Source: Paracoccus halophilus (GTDB lineage: Bacteria; Pseudomonadota; Alphaproteobacteria; Rhodobacterales; Rhodobacteraceae). Taken from it: 52,113 bases of DNA. The notes below the pieces were generated by a model. The model had not been told where the DNA came from and made no database searches. It saw only the letters and a list, made by a program, of their open reading frames with translations. This document shows, piece by piece, positions 1-8,700 of this stretch; the stretch's first letter is position 1, and each line of letters opens with the position of its first letter. The translations under genes were made by a program, and so were the position numbers. The DNA is taken from the NCBI RefSeq assembly GCF_000763905.1, contig NZ_JRKN01000023.1, positions 1 through 52,113 of the forward strand, given 5' to 3'.

Positions 1-52
1 GAGCCGCTTTGCGCTCGTATCGTTTCCGGGTGATTTCGGTCCAGGGCATCAT
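1..52 (-). CDS. IS5-family transposase, N-terminal end only (runs off window)
   Basis: Reading leftwards from an ATG at 52 gives a peptide beginning MMPWTEITRKRYERK, which matches the usual opening of IS5-family (IS427-like) transposases of Rhodobacterales (M-W-T-E-I-T-R). Only about 17 codons are in the window, so neither the catalytic domain nor its integrity can be judged. The assignment rests on this short N-terminal signature alone. Confidence 0.5.
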   Translation of the reverse strand, partial: MMPWTEITRKRYERKAA

Positions 53-118
53 GATCTCCGTTCGTTCTCACAAACAAACAGAATCATAACTCGCTGAAAT
101 CACCCAACTCATTTCCGA

Positions 119-448
119 TCAGGCTCTCAGACCAGCCATCAATCTCCGGATCATGCGGATCCGGCCGCGCGGCCCGAGCGGATACCGCGCCAGCTTTTGT
201 CCTGCTGCCAGGAACACCGCACACAGATTCTCGAAGGTCGCGCCGTTGGCCCAGAACTCTGCATCGCTCATGGCGTCAAGGAAGGGTGGCATGGGTGTGC
301 CGGTCTGCCAATCCTCCAGGACGACCGACAGCACATGCTCGGCATCGTCAGGATGGCATGCATGGATCGCATCGATCAGTTCCGCAACACGCGACAGGCG
401 CAGTCCTTGGCTCATCTCCCCGCAATCCCGTCCAGCAGCATCGGCCAT
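119..448 (-). CDS. hypothetical protein, 109 aa
   Basis: I do not recognise the family. The start at 448 was chosen because a strong ribosome binding site (GGAGGGG) lies four bases upstream; a much longer upstream open frame on the same strand has no such support and crosses the dyad-rich region. The protein is rich in Ala, Leu and Arg, mostly helical in appearance, with no signal peptide or membrane segment, and ends in a basic stretch (residues about 92-109, R-x-R-x-x-R-R). It is transcribed away from the mobilisation genes and lies next to the IS5 fragment, so nothing in the context suggests a function. Confidence 0.55.
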   Translation of the reverse strand: MADAAGRDCGEMSQGLRLSRVAELIDAIHACHPDDAEHVLSVVLEDWQTGTPMPPFLDAMSDAEFWANGATFENLCAVFLAAGQKLARYPLGPRGRIRMIRRLMAGLRA

Positions 449-488
449 TTTCCCCTCCAACGGTATGGGGCACCCTGAATTGGGACAG

Positions 489-512
489 CCCCGAAAACAT
501 TCGTTTTCGGGG
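489..512. repeat. perfect 10-bp inverted repeat, 4-base loop
   Basis: CCCCGAAAAC, loop ATTC, GTTTTCGGGG. It lies about 40 bases upstream of the start of the leftward gene at 448 and is not followed by a T run on either strand, so an operator or a structured element of the transfer origin fits better than a terminator. Confidence 0.6.
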
Positions 513-934
513 TCTGGCCGTCGCCGAGACTGGGGGTAGCTCTGGCAAGGGGAATCGATGGAAGTGGTGCGGCCCGCAGCCGCGCCAGCGGCGAGGACCC
601 GGTTCTGTCGATTTCCCTTGCCAGAGCGAGGGGCAACGCCCCTAAACTTCGCCTGCCCAGATATCTTGCGCCGTAGGCGCACGATCTTCTGTACTGGTCT
701 CAATCTGTCACGGATTTGGTTTCGACCGCATCGGTGCCGGCCAAAGGGCAGGGGCCTCTTTACCTTTTGGGGCTCGCGGCACCGCCGACCTGCAGGGGCT
801 CTTCCGACAAGCCCTGCGTGAGGAGCGAGGTCGCGGCAACGCGATTTCTTATCGATTGAGAGGATCCCCATAGCGGGGCTGCGGATCACCCCAGGTTTCC
901 ACTGGACACAGGTGGCAGCGCCATTTTGGCGCCT

Positions 935-966
935 GCAGCGGTGCCGGCGTGCCGGCGCTGTTTTTT
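935..966 (+). terminator. possible Rho-independent terminator
   Basis: A GC-rich imperfect stem (CAGCG..GCCGGC paired with GCCGGCGCTG) is followed at once by six T (961-966). A second small hairpin, GCGCCA-TTT-TGGCGC, lies just before it at 917-931. No gene upstream on the plus strand is evident, so it may end an untranslated transcript or insulate the mobilisation genes. Confidence 0.4.
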
Positions 967-974
967 CATTGAAG

Positions 975-1150
975 CAAACGGACCATATGTGCCGCACCGA
1001 GCATCCCTGTGATCGCGACAGCGGACGCAACCTTTGGTTGCGATTTTGTTTGTTATGCCCGCGATCTTGGGTTACTCTGGCACATATGGGGAAGTGGCAG
1101 GAAATGCGGAATGTATACAAACCGTCTGACCGCCATCGTCAGGAGACTAT
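975..1150. other. candidate origin of transfer (oriT)
   Basis: An 11-bp perfect inverted repeat (CCATATGTGCC at 983-993, GGCACATATGG at 1079-1089) flanks a smaller hairpin (CGCAACC-TTT-GGTTGCG, 1026-1042). The set lies just upstream of the mobC start at 1153. Relaxase genes of the MobP/VirD2 type usually have their nick region directly upstream of the mobC-relaxase operon, so the position fits. No nick-site consensus is recognised, so the call is an inference from position and dyad structure. Confidence 0.4.
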
Positions 1151-1152
1151 TG

Positions 1153-1698
1153 ATGGCGCGTAAATCGCTGACGAAAGACCAGAAGGCAGAGGCCATCCGC
1201 CAGTTGAAGGCGGGCGGGGCTGTTTCCACGGTTGCTGACGCGGTTGGTGCCGCGCCTGAGGCGATCAAGAAGGAAAAGGCCCTGAAACTGCGTCAATCCG
1301 AGGCGACCACGACCTATGGAAGTGTCGTTACCGTGCGGCTATCCCCCGAGGAGGTGCACCAGTTGGACAGGCTGAAAGGGGTTCTTGGCACAGAAAGTCG
1401 TTCCGATGTGCTGCGCACCTTGCTGCGATCCAGTGTCGGGATGCTCGAATTTCCGCCTGAACAGGCGACGGAGCTTGAGGCAATCAAACACGAGCTTCAC
1501 AAGATTGGCGTCAACATCAACCAGATCGCCTTTGCTGCCAACACTCGGAAGATCAAGCTGGCGAAGCGTCAGATGCACGCCCTGGACGATTTGCGGCTCA
1601 CCATGCCGAAGGTGCGCACCTTCCTTCAGGCGGTGGTCAGCGAGCAACGGCGTCGTGGAGTGCGACTGTTCAAAGCCTTCATCGAGGGTGAAGCATGA
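1153..1698 (+). CDS. mobC: MobC-like relaxosome accessory protein, 181 aa
   Basis: This small basic protein should bind oriT and help the relaxase nick it. The ATG at 1153 has AGGAG seven bases upstream, so I prefer it to a longer upstream open frame. The first 50 residues look like a helix-turn-helix segment. Residues about 57-95 resemble a ribbon-helix-helix segment (VTVRLSPEEVHQLDRL, then a serine-arginine-rich turn), and residues about 118-135 contain the INQIAFAAN pattern typical of the MobC C-terminal helix. The stop overlaps the relaxase start (1695), indicating translational coupling. Family and role are inferred from these motifs and from its position next to the relaxase. Confidence 0.75.
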   Translation: MARKSLTKDQKAEAIRQLKAGGAVSTVADAVGAAPEAIKKEKALKLRQSEATTTYGSVVTVRLSPEEVHQLDRLKGVLGTESRSDVLRTLLRSSVGMLEFPPEQATELEAIKHELHKIGVNINQIAFAANTRKIKLAKRQMHALDDLRLTMPKVRTFLQAVVSEQRRRGVRLFKAFIEGEA

Positions 1699-3569
1699 AC
1701 CGGGGTGGGCTGGCAAAGGCGCTGATCGGCGAGATCGAGTTTCCGATCTGGCAGGGCGGGGCGGGTATGCTGGCCTTCCAACAGGCCGAGGTCGCGCGCG
1801 AGTTCGACAGGTTCATGACCCCGAAGCCGAAATTTTCCGGGCGGGCGGCGGGCCTGTGGCGCGTCGCCCAGGGCTCGAATGCGGTGGTGCTGAAGAAGAT
1901 CCACAATGGCGGCACGCACACCGGAAAGCAGCTTGGCAACCAGCTGGATTACCTGTTTTCCAAGGCGGCGGCGGTCTTCGGCAATATGGCCGATCTGGAC
2001 CCGCGGGCCCGGACACTCGACGGCGATCAGCGCAAGGCTGTGGTCGATCAGTGGTCGGATGAATGGACCGGCGACCCGAAGAACGGCCATACGACGCATC
2101 TGCTGGTTTCCTTCCCCTTCGATGTGAGCGGCGAGCGTGCCCGGCCGGTGGTCGAGGAATGGTGCATGGAGATGTTCCAGTCGGGACTGCATTCGGATGG
2201 CGAGGAATGGGCCTATGTCGCAGCCCTGCATACGGATCGCGTCAATCGGCATGTCCATGTCGTCGTGAACAACCGGGGCCTGGAAAATGGCGACTGGTTT
2301 TTCATGGCGAAGGACCATGCGTTCAATCTGGATTTCATGAAGGAACGGCTGGTCGAGATCGCGGCCGGGCACGGGATGTTTCTTGACAAGAGCAGCCGCC
2401 TGGATCGCGGCGTTCTGACCTATGGCCCGTCGCGGGCCGAGATCGAGCGGGCCGCACGCGAAGGGCGCGAGCCCATTGAGGCACGCCGGCAGGGCAGGGC
2501 GCTCAGCGATGCGCTCGACCAGATCCAGCGCAATATCGACACGCTGCGCAGTCTCGCAGTCGTGGCCACCCTCATCAGCGACGAGGATCTGGCCCGGAAG
2601 ATCGAAGCCGCGGCCGACCTGCTTGAGCAGGGCGGCATCATCAATCACCGCAATCAGGAGATCGTCATGGACCTCGAGACCATCCGCAATCGCGGCGATC
2701 TGGCCAATGCCTTCGGAAACTGGCTGGACGAGAGCGAAAAGGACATTTCGCGCCTGCCCGTGCAGGAGCAGCGCGAAATGCGTGAAGAATTGTATGGCAT
2801 TGCCTCGGAGATCGTGCGCGATCTGGGCGATAATCGCGGTGCGCAGCTGATGCGCCATGCCCCGCGCACGCCGGTCTATCAGGCCCAGATGGGCGAGGAT
2901 CGGATTTCCGTCCAGGACAAGCACAAGGTCATCGGGCCGGATGGTGTGAGCGAAATGACGACGCAGATTGGGGCGGCCGCGGAGAAAGCAGGTCTCGATC
3001 CGACTGTGATCCAGTCCCGGATGGAGACCGGCGCCGCGAATGCCTGGCAGGAGCGCGAATGGATCAAGGCCGATATTCTGGCCGTGGCCGACGCGAAGAA
3101 GATCGATCTGTCTTCTGAGGAAGGGCGGGGCAGGGCGGCCGAGCTGGTCGATACCTTCTATGCGGCGGCTGCCCGCACGATTTCTCGCGCGGTGCCGATC
3201 GAGCAGGAGGGCACGAGCGACAAGCTGACCCGCACCCTGTCCGCCATGGCCGAAGCCCATGCCCAACACGGCAAGGTCGAGTTCCAGAACGACGAGCATG
3301 CAGCGCGCTTCGGATCGGATTTCCGAGAACGCTATGGCGAGAATGCCATGGCGCGGATGACGGCGGGTGACACCAAGGCCCTGGCCGTCGATTTCCCTGA
3401 TGCGGGTCAGCGCCGGGCCATCGCGCGCGCGGTCGCGGCGGCGGGCGAAGCCCATCAGTCGGTTGGCATGACCCTCGCCCAGACCCGGCAGGTCAAAGAG
3501 AAAATGGCCGAGCAGGAGGCTGACGAGCATCACGTTTCGCGTCGCAAGGATCTCGGACACGAGTTGTGA
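1695..3569 (+). CDS. MobP/VirD2-type relaxase, 624 aa
   Basis: Relaxase that should cleave one strand at oriT, stay bound to the 5' end through a tyrosine and lead the strand to the VirD4 coupling protein. Visible motifs are a tyrosine in GNQLDYLFSK (Tyr86, motif I candidate), a HTTHLLVSFP segment (about 132-141, motif II), and the metal-binding triad in ALHTDRVNRHVHVVVNN (His179, His186, His188, motif III). The C-terminal two thirds is helical and charged, probably the part that carries the secretion signal and contacts the coupling protein. It overlaps mobC by four bases. No helicase or primase domain is evident. Of the MOB classes, MOBP fits best. Confidence 0.85.
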   Translation: MNRGGLAKALIGEIEFPIWQGGAGMLAFQQAEVAREFDRFMTPKPKFSGRAAGLWRVAQGSNAVVLKKIHNGGTHTGKQLGNQLDYLFSKAAAVFGNMADLDPRARTLDGDQRKAVVDQWSDEWTGDPKNGHTTHLLVSFPFDVSGERARPVVEEWCMEMFQSGLHSDGEEWAYVAALHTDRVNRHVHVVVNNRGLENGDWFFMAKDHAFNLDFMKERLVEIAAGHGMFLDKSSRLDRGVLTYGPSRAEIERAAREGREPIEARRQGRALSDALDQIQRNIDTLRSLAVVATLISDEDLARKIEAAADLLEQGGIINHRNQEIVMDLETIRNRGDLANAFGNWLDESEKDISRLPVQEQREMREELYGIASEIVRDLGDNRGAQLMRHAPRTPVYQAQMGEDRISVQDKHKVIGPDGVSEMTTQIGAAAEKAGLDPTVIQSRMETGAANAWQEREWIKADILAVADAKKIDLSSEEGRGRAAELVDTFYAAAARTISRAVPIEQEGTSDKLTRTLSAMAEAHAQHGKVEFQNDEHAARFGSDFRERYGENAMARMTAGDTKALAVDFPDAGQRRAIARAVAAAGEAHQSVGMTLAQTRQVKEKMAEQEADEHHVSRRKDLGHEL

Positions 3570-3600
3570 TCGCATAACTGATTGCACTGCCGACCATCAG

Positions 3601-3626
3601 GATATACATTTTCCAAGATGTGTATC
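3601..3626. promoter_or_regulatory. probable vapBC operator palindrome
   Basis: GATATACAT and ATGTGTATC form an inverted repeat with one mismatch and an eight-base spacer, about 22 bases before the antitoxin start. VapB-type antitoxins bind such palindromes to repress their own operon, so autoregulation is the natural reading. Confidence 0.5.
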
Positions 3627-3648
3627 ATTCAGGGCGAGGCCGAAAACC

Positions 3649-3879
3649 ATGCAGATCGCAAAATGGGGTAATTCTCTGGCCGTCCGCCTGCCTGCGCGAA
3701 TGGTCCAGGAACTCGGGCTGAAGGCGGGTGACGAGATCGAGATCACCGCAGCCGGTGCTGGGCATTTTGAGGTTCATCGACGCCGTGACCCCGAAGAAAT
3801 CCTGGCTCGCCTGCGCGAGTTTCGTGGATTGATGCCCAAGGGCTATCGGTTCGACCGGAACGAGGCGAATGCCAGGTAG
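3649..3879 (+). CDS. vapB: VapB antitoxin, AbrB/MazE-type, 76 aa
   Basis: The N-terminal half is a swapped-hairpin AbrB/MazE DNA-binding domain (QIAKWGNSLAVRLPARMV, then LKAGDEIEI). The C-terminal half (about residues 45-76) is a charged tail that should wrap around and inhibit the toxin. The last ten bases overlap the toxin start, the standard antitoxin-first arrangement. It should neutralise VapC and repress the operon through the palindrome at 3601-3626. Confidence 0.85.
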   Translation: MQIAKWGNSLAVRLPARMVQELGLKAGDEIEITAAGAGHFEVHRRRDPEEILARLREFRGLMPKGYRFDRNEANAR

Positions 3880-4276
3880 GTTCTTCGACACGAACGTCCT
3901 GCTTTATCTCCTCTCCGACGACCGTGCCAAGGCAGACATTACCGAAGGGCTGCTGCCCGGCGGCGGAACCGTCAGCGTCCAGGTGCTGAACGAGATTGCG
4001 ACTGTCACGCAGCGAAAATTCAGGATGAGTTGGGCGCAGACGGATGAGTTTCTGCTGATGATCCGTGAATTTGTGACCGTCGAGCCGCTGACCTATGAGA
4101 CTCATGACCTTGGTATCGCCCTGGCGCGGAAACACGCGCTGTCTGTCTATGACGCCATGATCGTTGCAGCCGGGCTACTGGCTGGCTGTGACATCCTGCT
4201 GTCAGAGGACATGCAGGATGGATTCAGGGTGGCCGATAGGATCACGATCCGTAATCCATTCGCCGCGCAAATATGA
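3869..4276 (+). CDS. vapC: VapC toxin, PIN-domain ribonuclease, 135 aa
   Basis: A complete PIN-domain protein of the usual VapC length. The four acidic metal-binding residues are visible: Asp7 in FFDTNVLLY, Glu42 in VLNEI, Asp95 in SVYDAMIVAA and Asp114 in LLSEDM. VapC enzymes are Mg2+-dependent endoribonucleases that cut tRNA or rRNA; the target cannot be read from sequence. The ATG lies inside the last codons of vapB. Next to a relaxase, such a pair commonly helps plasmid maintenance by killing cells that lose the plasmid. Confidence 0.88.
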   Translation: MPGRFFDTNVLLYLLSDDRAKADITEGLLPGGGTVSVQVLNEIATVTQRKFRMSWAQTDEFLLMIREFVTVEPLTYETHDLGIALARKHALSVYDAMIVAAGLLAGCDILLSEDMQDGFRVADRITIRNPFAAQI

Positions 4277-4828
4277 TCCGCGCAGCTATCTATGATGGAT
4301 CGCCATGTGATCACCCGTCCAGGTTAGGAGCAGGGTCGGCGTGTTTTCCCTCGCTGGACTATGAAAGTTTGGGCGGATTCCGGACCTTCTCTGCACGTGC
4401 GAACCCAACCTCGCCAACCTTTAGAAACGGACGTTCCGCCAAGATAAGGCGGCAACGCTTGGCGCGACCTACGCGGAGACGGAAACCGGAAGTTCGTTGT
4501 GTGTGCGAATGCGCCCCCAGACTCACTGTAGAAGCAGACACTCAGCGAGTGCTTTTCCGCTCTGTGCTGGCATGATCGACTGTCAAGGCGGTAGGCAGCA
4601 AATTGCTGCAAGCCGCGTTGGAGCTACAAAGCTCGAAACGGGATGATGAATGCCGCCGATCGGTGGACGCGAAAGTTGGCGTCGTGCAGTATGGCAGCGG
4701 ATCTCTCTAAAGGCGATTTGTGCAACTTGACGCATTCTGACGATATCCGGCACATCTTGTAGCCCACACCTTATGCTGCCACAAGTAATGTGATACATCT
4801 CGAGAATTACTTTTTCGGGTATCCAGGT
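4277..4828. other. intergenic stretch without recognisable gene
   Basis: About 550 bases between vapC and the DUF4365 remnant. Open frames on both strands are short, lack ribosome binding sites and have no recognisable motifs. The base composition is less GC-rich than its neighbours. It is probably scar DNA from past insertions. Nothing specific was found. Confidence 0.5.
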
Positions 4829-5293
4829 TTGAACAAGAGGATCACAACCAACCAGAGAAATCGGAGAGCAGGCAGCCAAACTTCAATTCGTGCGAATTGG
4901 GTTTCAGTTTGATGGGCGGTCGCGGCTGGAGGCCGGGATCGACGGCATCGCTGAGGTGATGGACGGTGATCAGCCGACGGTCAAGATGATCGCTGTTCAG
5001 GTCAAGGCTTCTGAGAGTAGTGCCTATGCCGGTGAGACGGAGGCCGGATTCACCTATCGTGTTCGCGCTTCGGACTTCGACTACTGGCGTGGCTCCAACC
5101 TTCCTGTGATTCTTGTGCTCTACAGGCTTTCGGATGACACGTTCTTCTGGAAGTCGCTCGAAAACCTCGTTGGCGAAGCCGAACGCACATTGCAGTTCAA
5201 CAAGCCGCGAGACGTCTTGGACGCGGGCGCGAAGGATCGCCTCGCGGCCCTTACGGTCGCCAAGCAAGGACACGGATATTACGTTCCACCGCT
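4829..5293 (+). pseudogene. DUF4365-domain protein remnant (frameshifted and 3'-truncated)
   Basis: The readable part contains the DUF4365 core: FDGRSRLEAGIDGIAEV, then KMIAVQVKASES (the QVK resembles the nuclease-like PD-(D/E)XK lysine), then [18 protein letters not shown] and GYYVPPLG. The usual N-terminal lead-in seems split over two frames: LNKRITTNQR reads from 4829, while REIGEQAAKLQF, continuous with the core, reads one base out of register. This indicates a one-base shift near 4855. The 3' end is replaced by the IS3 remnant after [11 protein letters not shown]4365 proteins often accompany defence genes. It points the same way as the three-gene block downstream and may once have been expressed with it. 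Confidence 0.6.
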
Positions 5294-5742
5294 CGGGTCG
5301 CGCGCGAGCTCACCGCACTGATCCGGATCTACTGCCAGCCCGGCTGCATTGTCAGTGACAATGGGACGGAGTTCACCAGTCGGGCCATCCTGAAATGGGC
5401 CGACGAGAACACCGTGCCGTGGCACTACATCGATCCGGGCCAGACCCAGCAAAACGCCTTTATCGAAAGCTTCAACGGCAGCCTGCGGGACGAGCTACTG
5501 AACGAGGAGATATTCGGCAGCCTGGATGATGCGCGGCGCAATCTGGCGCTCTGGCGATACGACTACAATACGGTCCGGCCACACTCGTCCCTGGCCAACC
5601 AGACACTGCAGTAAGCGCGCCGGACGCTTGAGCAATTTGAGGGCTCCGCGCCCGGCGCGCTTGCGTCAGACGAGCAAGCCGAATATCCCGATACAACCTG
5701 CAGGTTCTCGTTATGAACGAGGGACCAGCAGGGGGCAGGTCA
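5294..5742 (+). mobile_element. IS3-family element, right-end remnant
   Basis: From 5294 an in-frame sequence reads [17 protein letters not shown], then [31 protein letters not shown] and [10 protein letters not shown]. This is the C-terminal half of an IS3-family (IS407-like) DDE transposase, with the second Asp and final Glu. A TAA at 5612-5614 interrupts the frame, which otherwise continues through EGSAPGALASDEQAEYP to a stop at 5714-5716. The right terminal inverted repeat ends in GGGGGCAGGTCA at 5742. The left half is missing, so the element is immobile. Its end lies 16 bases before the first gene of the large operon. Confidence 0.8.
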
Positions 5743-5758
5743 GAGGAAGTAAGGCCAA

Positions 5759-8700
5759 GTGACGACGGCTCCATCCAATCAGAATTCGCTACCCGAAATC
5801 GAAGCCGCCATGGTCACGCTTCGTACAGGCGCCGGCTCGACACCTTTTATACTCGACATGCCTATACCGCCCGGTCTTCAACATGCCGCCGAAAAGGCAC
5901 TAAAATCCTACTCGATCTTCATGATCCTGGACAAGTTTCCGACACTTGGTGTTTGGGGCGTCCTGCTGCCCCTCTCGCGGAACTACGCGGAGGACGGAAA
6001 GGGCGTCTACCGTCATATCACTTCCTTCCTCGGACAAGTGGGCGGCGATCAAAATGATATTGAGAGGTTGAAGAGCCGGTATCGCCAAGCCGCCCGGCGG
6101 ATCGGCCTACCCATACCAACGTCGAACCAGCCCACCGGCCTCTTTTTCGCAGCGATGGGCCCCGCCCAGGCGCAGTTAGGGATACTTGCAAACGCGCTGG
6201 TCTGGATGGCCCTGCATCATGGACCTCCGGCGACAGAAGACACCGCCTCAGCGCGCGCCTGGCAACGACGAGCCGTGACCGTCCGCTGTCCGAACCACAC
6301 CCGCATCCAGGCAACTGTCCGGTTCGACCAATCCGCCCACATCGCGCAACGCTTCGACCATTGGCGTCGGGGCGAGGCGGCCAACGGCGAGCGCGAGGGC
6401 TTGCTCTTCGATGCCTACGACTGCGCCATCGCCTCCTTCCTCCGCAAGCGATCGGATATCGTCGCACCGCCGAAGGTTCTCTGGTCAGGAGCGGAACTGG
6501 CCGTGGAGCCGGAACCCTCCCGGCATAGGCAATCGATCACCCTGGGAGCTTTCCCGATGCCCGTCGCAGCCGGCAGCATCACGCGCATCCCGGCGCCGTG
6601 GCCGGAAAAGCTCTCGTGGCGTTGCAGGAACCACTCACAGGACATTCATCTCGCACCTCAACCCGGAGAAATTCTCCTGTTCGACGCAGATTCAGGGGCA
6701 CTGCTGTCTCGCGAGCGACAGGACGCAAGGATAACAACCGTTTCTGCCGAACGACTTGTCATCCTGTCCCGGCACGCCTTCTCATCGCCCTCGTTTGGGC
6801 CTGCCATTCCGGCGGAAGATCCCGACTTCCGGGTCGCCTGGACCGTGAACGGAGAGACCCTGGAATTCGAAGATGGGCAAAACCTCGAGATATCGGCGCC
6901 CGATGAAGCATCGATCTGGCTCGACGCGCGCAGCCTCGCCTCGGATGGATCTCGCCGATTGCTCTCCTGCGAGGGCGCTGTCGTCGTCAAGCTCGATGCC
7001 GAGATCGGTGGACGCAGCCGCATTCTTCGAGCAACCCTCGGCGAGGTGCGCCGGTTCCGCGAAATCACGGTCAACAGCGATGGTATCGCGCGGGTTCCCT
7101 TCGCAGACCTGGGCCTCTCGATCACCGACGCTCCTCAAAAGATCCGCTTCGATGTCCTCGCCCCGGGCGCTGCCGGGGATGCGGCCGCGCGGGCAGAACT
7201 CTCGGCCACCGCTTGGATATGGCCCGGCGTGGCGCGGATCGATGGAGATCCCGCGGTTCTGCCCTGCCCGGCCAACTACCTCCCTGCCCATAGCGTCGGG
7301 CTTCGAGAAGCCCCGGAAGGTCTCGTCGTCGACGATCGGGCCGATGTCGAGACCCCTGTTATCGGTGTCTCCGCAGAGGGTGAAATCCGGGAATTCAGCC
7401 TTCGCCTCGATCGCGAAGACCTTTGGCACTATCACGTCCCCGCCCAAACCCGCTCGCGGGTTCCAAGGGGCAAGGTCCTCGTGTTCGGCCACGCGTCCAC
7501 CCACGACACGCTGACGGTCCGCTCGACGGACCAACATGCCGACATCCTTGCGCTCGGGACCGAAATCCGAGGACCTTTCATCGGCCGGACGTCTTGGGAA
7601 ATCGGCGCCGGCCTCCTGGAGGAGGCGACGGGCGACGACAGGATCGCCCTGCGCAGGAAGGACGGGCGGATCGATCTTCTCGCCAGGATCCGCCATGTCG
7701 ATGACCCCCGGAATATCGACCTCACCATGGAAGACGACCGGCTCGACCTGTCGCTCGATTATCGCGGTGAGATCGATGCCATTCGGATCGATGTTCGCAG
7801 GGCGGATGGTGCATCCGTGGTCGCCGACCATTCCCTCGGACGCAGGCCCGTTCCCCTGCCCACCTTCCACGGCCTCTCGGTGCGCCACGACCCCACGAAA
7901 AAGCGCCTCGCAATCTCCCTGCCCCTGGATCCCGCGGCGGCCCCCGGACGGATGCGGCTGCTCTACCGCGCCACCGGCGAAGACACATTTCATCCTTTCA
8001 AGGACAGCGACGGAGCGGATATCGCCCTTGGCCTGCCAGGCGATACCGACCAGGCCGATATCGCCTGCCTGAAAAACCTTGCCGGCTTTCTCGCCCACAA
8101 GAGTCCCTTCGCTCTCGGGGACCAGGTCCGGTCGGCCCTCCAACCCGCCTACGAGCAGGCAATCCGGGAGATTTCGCCTTCGCGGATGATCGGCCCGATC
8201 AAGGCCGCACTCCTCGACATGCCCGACATCAAGGAGTGTGCGCCGCGGCACGATCTTGCCGGAGCGGCTCCATGGATTTTCGAGGCCTCAGGCACTGCGT
8301 TCTCGGGCTTGAACGCGGGCTCCGGCCTCGCCCCGCTCGCTCAACTCGCGAGCCAACCCCAGGTAACGGGACTTCCCGACCCCCGAGGCGACGAGCCAAT
8401 GCAGTCATGGTTGGAACAGGTCGCGGCCACGAGCGACATGCCTCTCCCATTTGCTCCCGACAGGCTCGAAGCGGCGTTCCAGGCACTTCGATATCGCCTG
8501 GGAGATACGGACCTGCGAGATATCGTCACCGACGATCTACTGACGGGGACCGTGCGTCTCATCGCTGCCGCCCATGTCGCCGACCTCGATCGCCTGAGAT
8601 CCTTTGACAACGGCGGCGGTGGTGATCCGCTGCCGGCCCGCATCGCAGCTGCGATCGAGCGGTTTGCCCGCGCAGCGGCGCTCCGAGAGACTGACGCCCA

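Larger units (their letters stand above)
449..1152. other. non-coding region upstream of mobC, dyad-rich
   Basis: About 700 bases without a convincing gene. It holds a perfect hairpin at 489-512, a small hairpin at 917-931, a terminator-like hairpin followed by six T at 935-966, and a nested set of inverted repeats at 983-1089. Open frames crossing it on either strand lack ribosome binding sites and look like products of high GC. Its position directly upstream of the mobC and relaxase genes is where an origin of transfer is normally found. Confidence 0.5.

Noticed and set aside
119..1120. 333-codon minus-strand frame extending across the dyad-rich region
   Set aside because: Only the last 109 codons have a good ribosome binding site (start 448); the upstream part crosses hairpins and a terminator and has low-complexity basic sequence.
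1626..3587. Long open frame (653 codons) on the minus strand opposite the relaxase
   Set aside because: It mirrors the relaxase gene, has no ribosome binding site or known motif, and arises from high GC; the plus strand carries the clear relaxase motifs.
6782..8251. Long minus-strand open frame (489 codons) opposite the first large operon gene
   Set aside because: Opposite a continuous 1029-codon gene, with arginine- and glycine-rich sequence and no motif; treated as chance.
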